Shown here: in pieces, positions 61,856-64,000 of the stretch
Layout of the letters: every line of letters starts with the position of its first letter
How positions within the stretch are numbered: position 1 is the stretch's first letter
Assembly: GCA_036785705.1 (NCBI GenBank)
Contig: JAWUZG010000056.1
Coordinates: forward strand, 1,179,001 to 1,243,000
Source of the DNA: Acanthornis magna
Taxonomy: Eukaryota; Chordata; Aves; Passeriformes; Acanthizidae
DNA: 64,000 nucleotides
Reading direction: 5' to 3'
Notes under the pieces: model-generated
Databases searched by the model: none
Seen by the model: the letters and a program-made list of their open reading frames with translations, nothing else
Told to the model about the DNA's origin: nothing
Translations under genes and position numbers: made by a program

Positions 61856-61929
61856 TCTTCTCTTCTCTTCTCTTCTCTTCTCTTCTCTTCTCTTCTCTTC
61901 TCTTCTCTTCTCTTCTCTTCTCTTCTCTT
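61856..61929. repeat. Pentanucleotide microsatellite (TCTTC)n
   Basis: There are about 14.8 uninterrupted TCTTC units (AGAAG on the other strand), with a slightly imperfect TTTCTC lead-in at 61847-61855. The tract is pure polypyrimidine on this strand. It has mirror symmetry, so it could form triplex (H-DNA). It ends at an AT-rich sequence. The Leu-Phe-Ser repeat peptides it encodes in open frames are artefacts. Confidence 0.95.
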
Positions 61930-62483
61930 AATAGAAAATTAATTAGGTTCTTTAAAAGATAATTCCAGTGGTTTTATTGTATATATTGGCAGAAATAACT
62001 GACATGAATGATATCTTTACAGAGCTGCAAATGTCCAAGTGAAGCAAGAAAACCTCAATCCACCAGTAGAACTAGACTAAATATTGCTCTAAAAATCAGC
62101 ACTTCCAGTCTGCAGTAATCCTGGACTAACCTTGTGTAGTACAAAAGCAGTGAAATAGTTCTTGGTCTGAGACTGAACCATTTATTTTGTTATTTGTAAT
62201 ATCTGACAATATTTAACGTACATGCATAGGAACCATTGGGAATCAATCTGGGATTGTAATTTTCTTTAAATCTCTGAAAGATTGCAAGCAGAGTTTTAAA
62301 TTCAGTTAGTTTCTCTTTTTTAAACGCTTTGTGGATATAAAATGTGTGTACTCACAACTTGCAAAGAGAAGCTGAGATTGTCACCAAAAATGCTACTCCA
62401 TAATAAATCTTCACAGGGCAATTTAATTGAACTGCTAGTTCTTGATAAATTACTAGCATGCATCTCCATTACATGTCTATTTA

Positions 62484-62520
62484 GAACATATGAATATATG
62501 AATGGAATGAACATATGAAT
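62484..62520. repeat. Direct repeat GAACATATGAAT x2
   Basis: Two identical 12-base copies lie at 62484-62495 and 62509-62520, 25 bases apart. A further ATATGAAT lies between them. This is a small local duplication in AT-rich intron. Confidence 0.6.
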
Positions 62521-64000
62521 TATCAATTCACTTTAATGTAACTAATATTTGTTCAGTAATTTACATACAGTCATTCTTCAACTTTCTGACTGACATTTTA
62601 GTTTTGTGAATTAAAATCCTGTTTATTAAAAGATGCTTGTACACTTAGTTACCTAATTTTGAAAATACAGTTTCAAAGACAAGAGGATTCTTATTTTAAT
62701 TTTCTGTGAAATTAGCCATTGACTTGGTAAAATTTTACATCTGATTTGACATGTAGCTGCTGAGACATTCTGTATCATTGCTGTACCGTTCAAAAGTTCT
62801 GGATACTATTAGTTATTACTATTACCCTCCTTTGACAAAAACACATACATATGCATAGTAAAATAATGGTAGTTTTTTCATTGATAAAAGGAACACAGAG
62901 AAAGATCCGGTAAAGTACAAATATGTGTATGTAAATAGAATTAGGAGGTGTTCACCCAAACATCTTTCCCTTGCTAGTTCTTGGGCCAAGGTTGCCCCTG
63001 TGTGTGCTACTCGTTACCTCCCTGCAGGGAAGGAAAGGAGCCTCACTTTCATGATTCTCATCCCTGTAGGACCATCAGAACATTATTTTGGGGCCCTTGG
63101 AGCTCACTGAAAAATGAAATGAGCTGCAGCATTCCCCTTTGCTACCCAGAGGAAAATCATACCCAAGTTTTTTGTGTTCATATTGTCTATTAGTTCCCTA
63201 GAAAAGGCATTGAGTCGTGGGAGGTTCTCCTTTGCAAGGTGCCAGGAAGCAGTGGCAGGACAGGAGGGCTGCTGCAGCTGTCCTGGTGGGCGTGCACGGA
63301 AGAGCTGAGTGTCCAGGAAGGATATTCCATATTCCTCAGGTCTGTAGCTAGACGCCCTACCTAAGTGACAGGGGAAGCCTTATCTCCCACGGGAATGATG
63401 AGTTCCCCTCACAACTTTATTACTGTTTCATACCACACGGAGCTTTTAATTTTTTTGATGGATTGTCCTATTTTATTGCTCAAGTGCTGTGTGGCATATT
63501 GCTGGCTTTTGTCATTGGAGTCTGTTTTGAAAGACTGACTTTTATACTGCTTCAGGCTTTCACAGCGAGAACTGCAGCAAATGGCCAAGCAATGCACTTT
63601 GTAGTGAATATTGGCCCGAGTAAACGTGAGAAAAACATGGATTCCATCTAGAGACTTCAGAAATCATGAATCATGCTTTCCTAAGTGATAAACTTCAGAA
63701 ATACCAGCACAGTGGATCAGGATGATTATTGCACTTGTGAGAGCAGAGTGCACTTCCCAAAGAGTCACACGGGAGCATGGATTGCTGGTAGGGCAGAGGA
63801 GAGAGCCTGACCCGCTGGCTGTTGGAGATTAAGCAAATTAGCAGGACCTGGAGAAGGCTATAAACTGGTGGGAGTGACAGAAGATAACTGATAGGCAGCC
63901 TTGAGAGGTGTTGCTCAGTGAAAAGTTCCCACAGGTCACCACATCACTCATGGTGCCGGACAGTCGGCTGTGGATGCAGCAGGCACAGCGTGCGTGGTGC

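Larger units (their letters stand above)
1..64000 (+). other. SCAPER: SCAPER transcription unit, internal and 3' part (partial at both ends)
   Basis: One gene spans the whole window. Seven internal coding exons and one probable exon tail read left to right in a single compatible frame of about 395 codons, separated by introns of roughly 3 to 17 kb. The peptide corresponds to the C-terminal part of vertebrate SCAPER, a protein of about 1,400 residues in human. Known roles of the family are ER association, binding of cyclin A/CDK2, and recruitment of the CCR4-NOT deadenylase to TTC5-bound ribosomes in tubulin autoregulation. The N-terminal two thirds, including zinc-finger and coiled-coil parts, would lie left of the window. 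The last coding exon or exons, stop codon and 3' UTR would lie to the right. Gene identity rests on long runs of recognisable residues in six of the exons. Confidence 0.93.
51990..64000 (+). other. SCAPER intron, at least 12 kb, runs off the window
   Basis: No SCAPER exon was recognised. A GC-rich patch lies at about 53000-53520. A TAATTA cluster with a POU octamer lies at 55512-55674. A CpG island with a possible antisense exon lies at 58081-58740. A pentanucleotide tract is at 61856-61929, next to a GC-rich patch at 61580-61780. A GAACATATGAAT direct repeat is at 62484-62520. The GC-rich patches generate long open frames in several directions, which is a composition effect. Confidence 0.6.

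Noticed and set aside
61447..61962. 171-codon frame ending in Leu-Phe-Ser repeats
   Set aside because: The repeat part is a translation of the TCTTC microsatellite. The rest lies in a GC-rich patch with open frames in several directions.
1..64000. CRISPR arrays, operons, phage or plasmid features
   Set aside because: Spliced exons, long introns and microsatellites show a vertebrate nuclear genome. No regularly spaced identical repeats or bacterial gene organisation are present.

Overview
The window looks like avian (or other sauropsid) nuclear genomic DNA. It carries one spliced gene on the + strand with long introns. It has no operons, no dense interspersed repeats and no Alu/L1-type mammalian repeats. 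That sparse repeat content is what suggests a bird, but the species cannot be fixed from sequence alone.

The gene is recognisable as SCAPER (S-phase cyclin A-associated protein in the ER). Seven internal coding exons (4199-4318, 21441-21556, 29414-29537, 35275-35504, 39177-39332, 48583-48820, 51840-51989) and a probable exon tail at 1-53 form one continuous frame of about 395 codons. Every junction has AG/GT splice sites and every phase is compatible. The peptide matches the C-terminal helical part of vertebrate SCAPER. The last roughly 110 residues, the stop codon and the 3' UTR are not visible and should lie to the right of the window. SCAPER is an ER-associated, cyclin A/CDK2-binding protein. 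It is also the adaptor that brings CCR4-NOT to TTC5-marked ribosomes during tubulin mRNA autoregulation, and it is mutated in a human retinal and intellectual-disability syndrome.

About 98% of the window is intron. I saw no second protein gene, rRNA, convincing tRNA, CRISPR array or intact mobile element. The introns do contain structured islands. In 21557-29413 there is an AT-rich homeodomain/MEIS-motif block near 25400-25700, a CpG-enriched block at 26764-27250 and an inverted repeat at 27893-27927. In 29538-35274 a 19-bp AATTAATT-containing element is duplicated at 33467-33512. In the last intron, five TAATTA sites and a POU octamer sit at 55512-55674. The same intron has a compact CpG island at 58081-58740 that holds a possible antisense first exon. 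Simple repeats include a pentanucleotide TCTTC tract at 61856-61929 and a T-rich tract at 47361-47456.

In human, the LIM-homeodomain gene ISL2 lies next to the 3' end of SCAPER. My leading hypothesis is that the 3' introns of SCAPER host bystander regulatory elements, possibly for ISL2, plus an intragenic promoter-like CpG island. This is inference and needs conservation and chromatin data.
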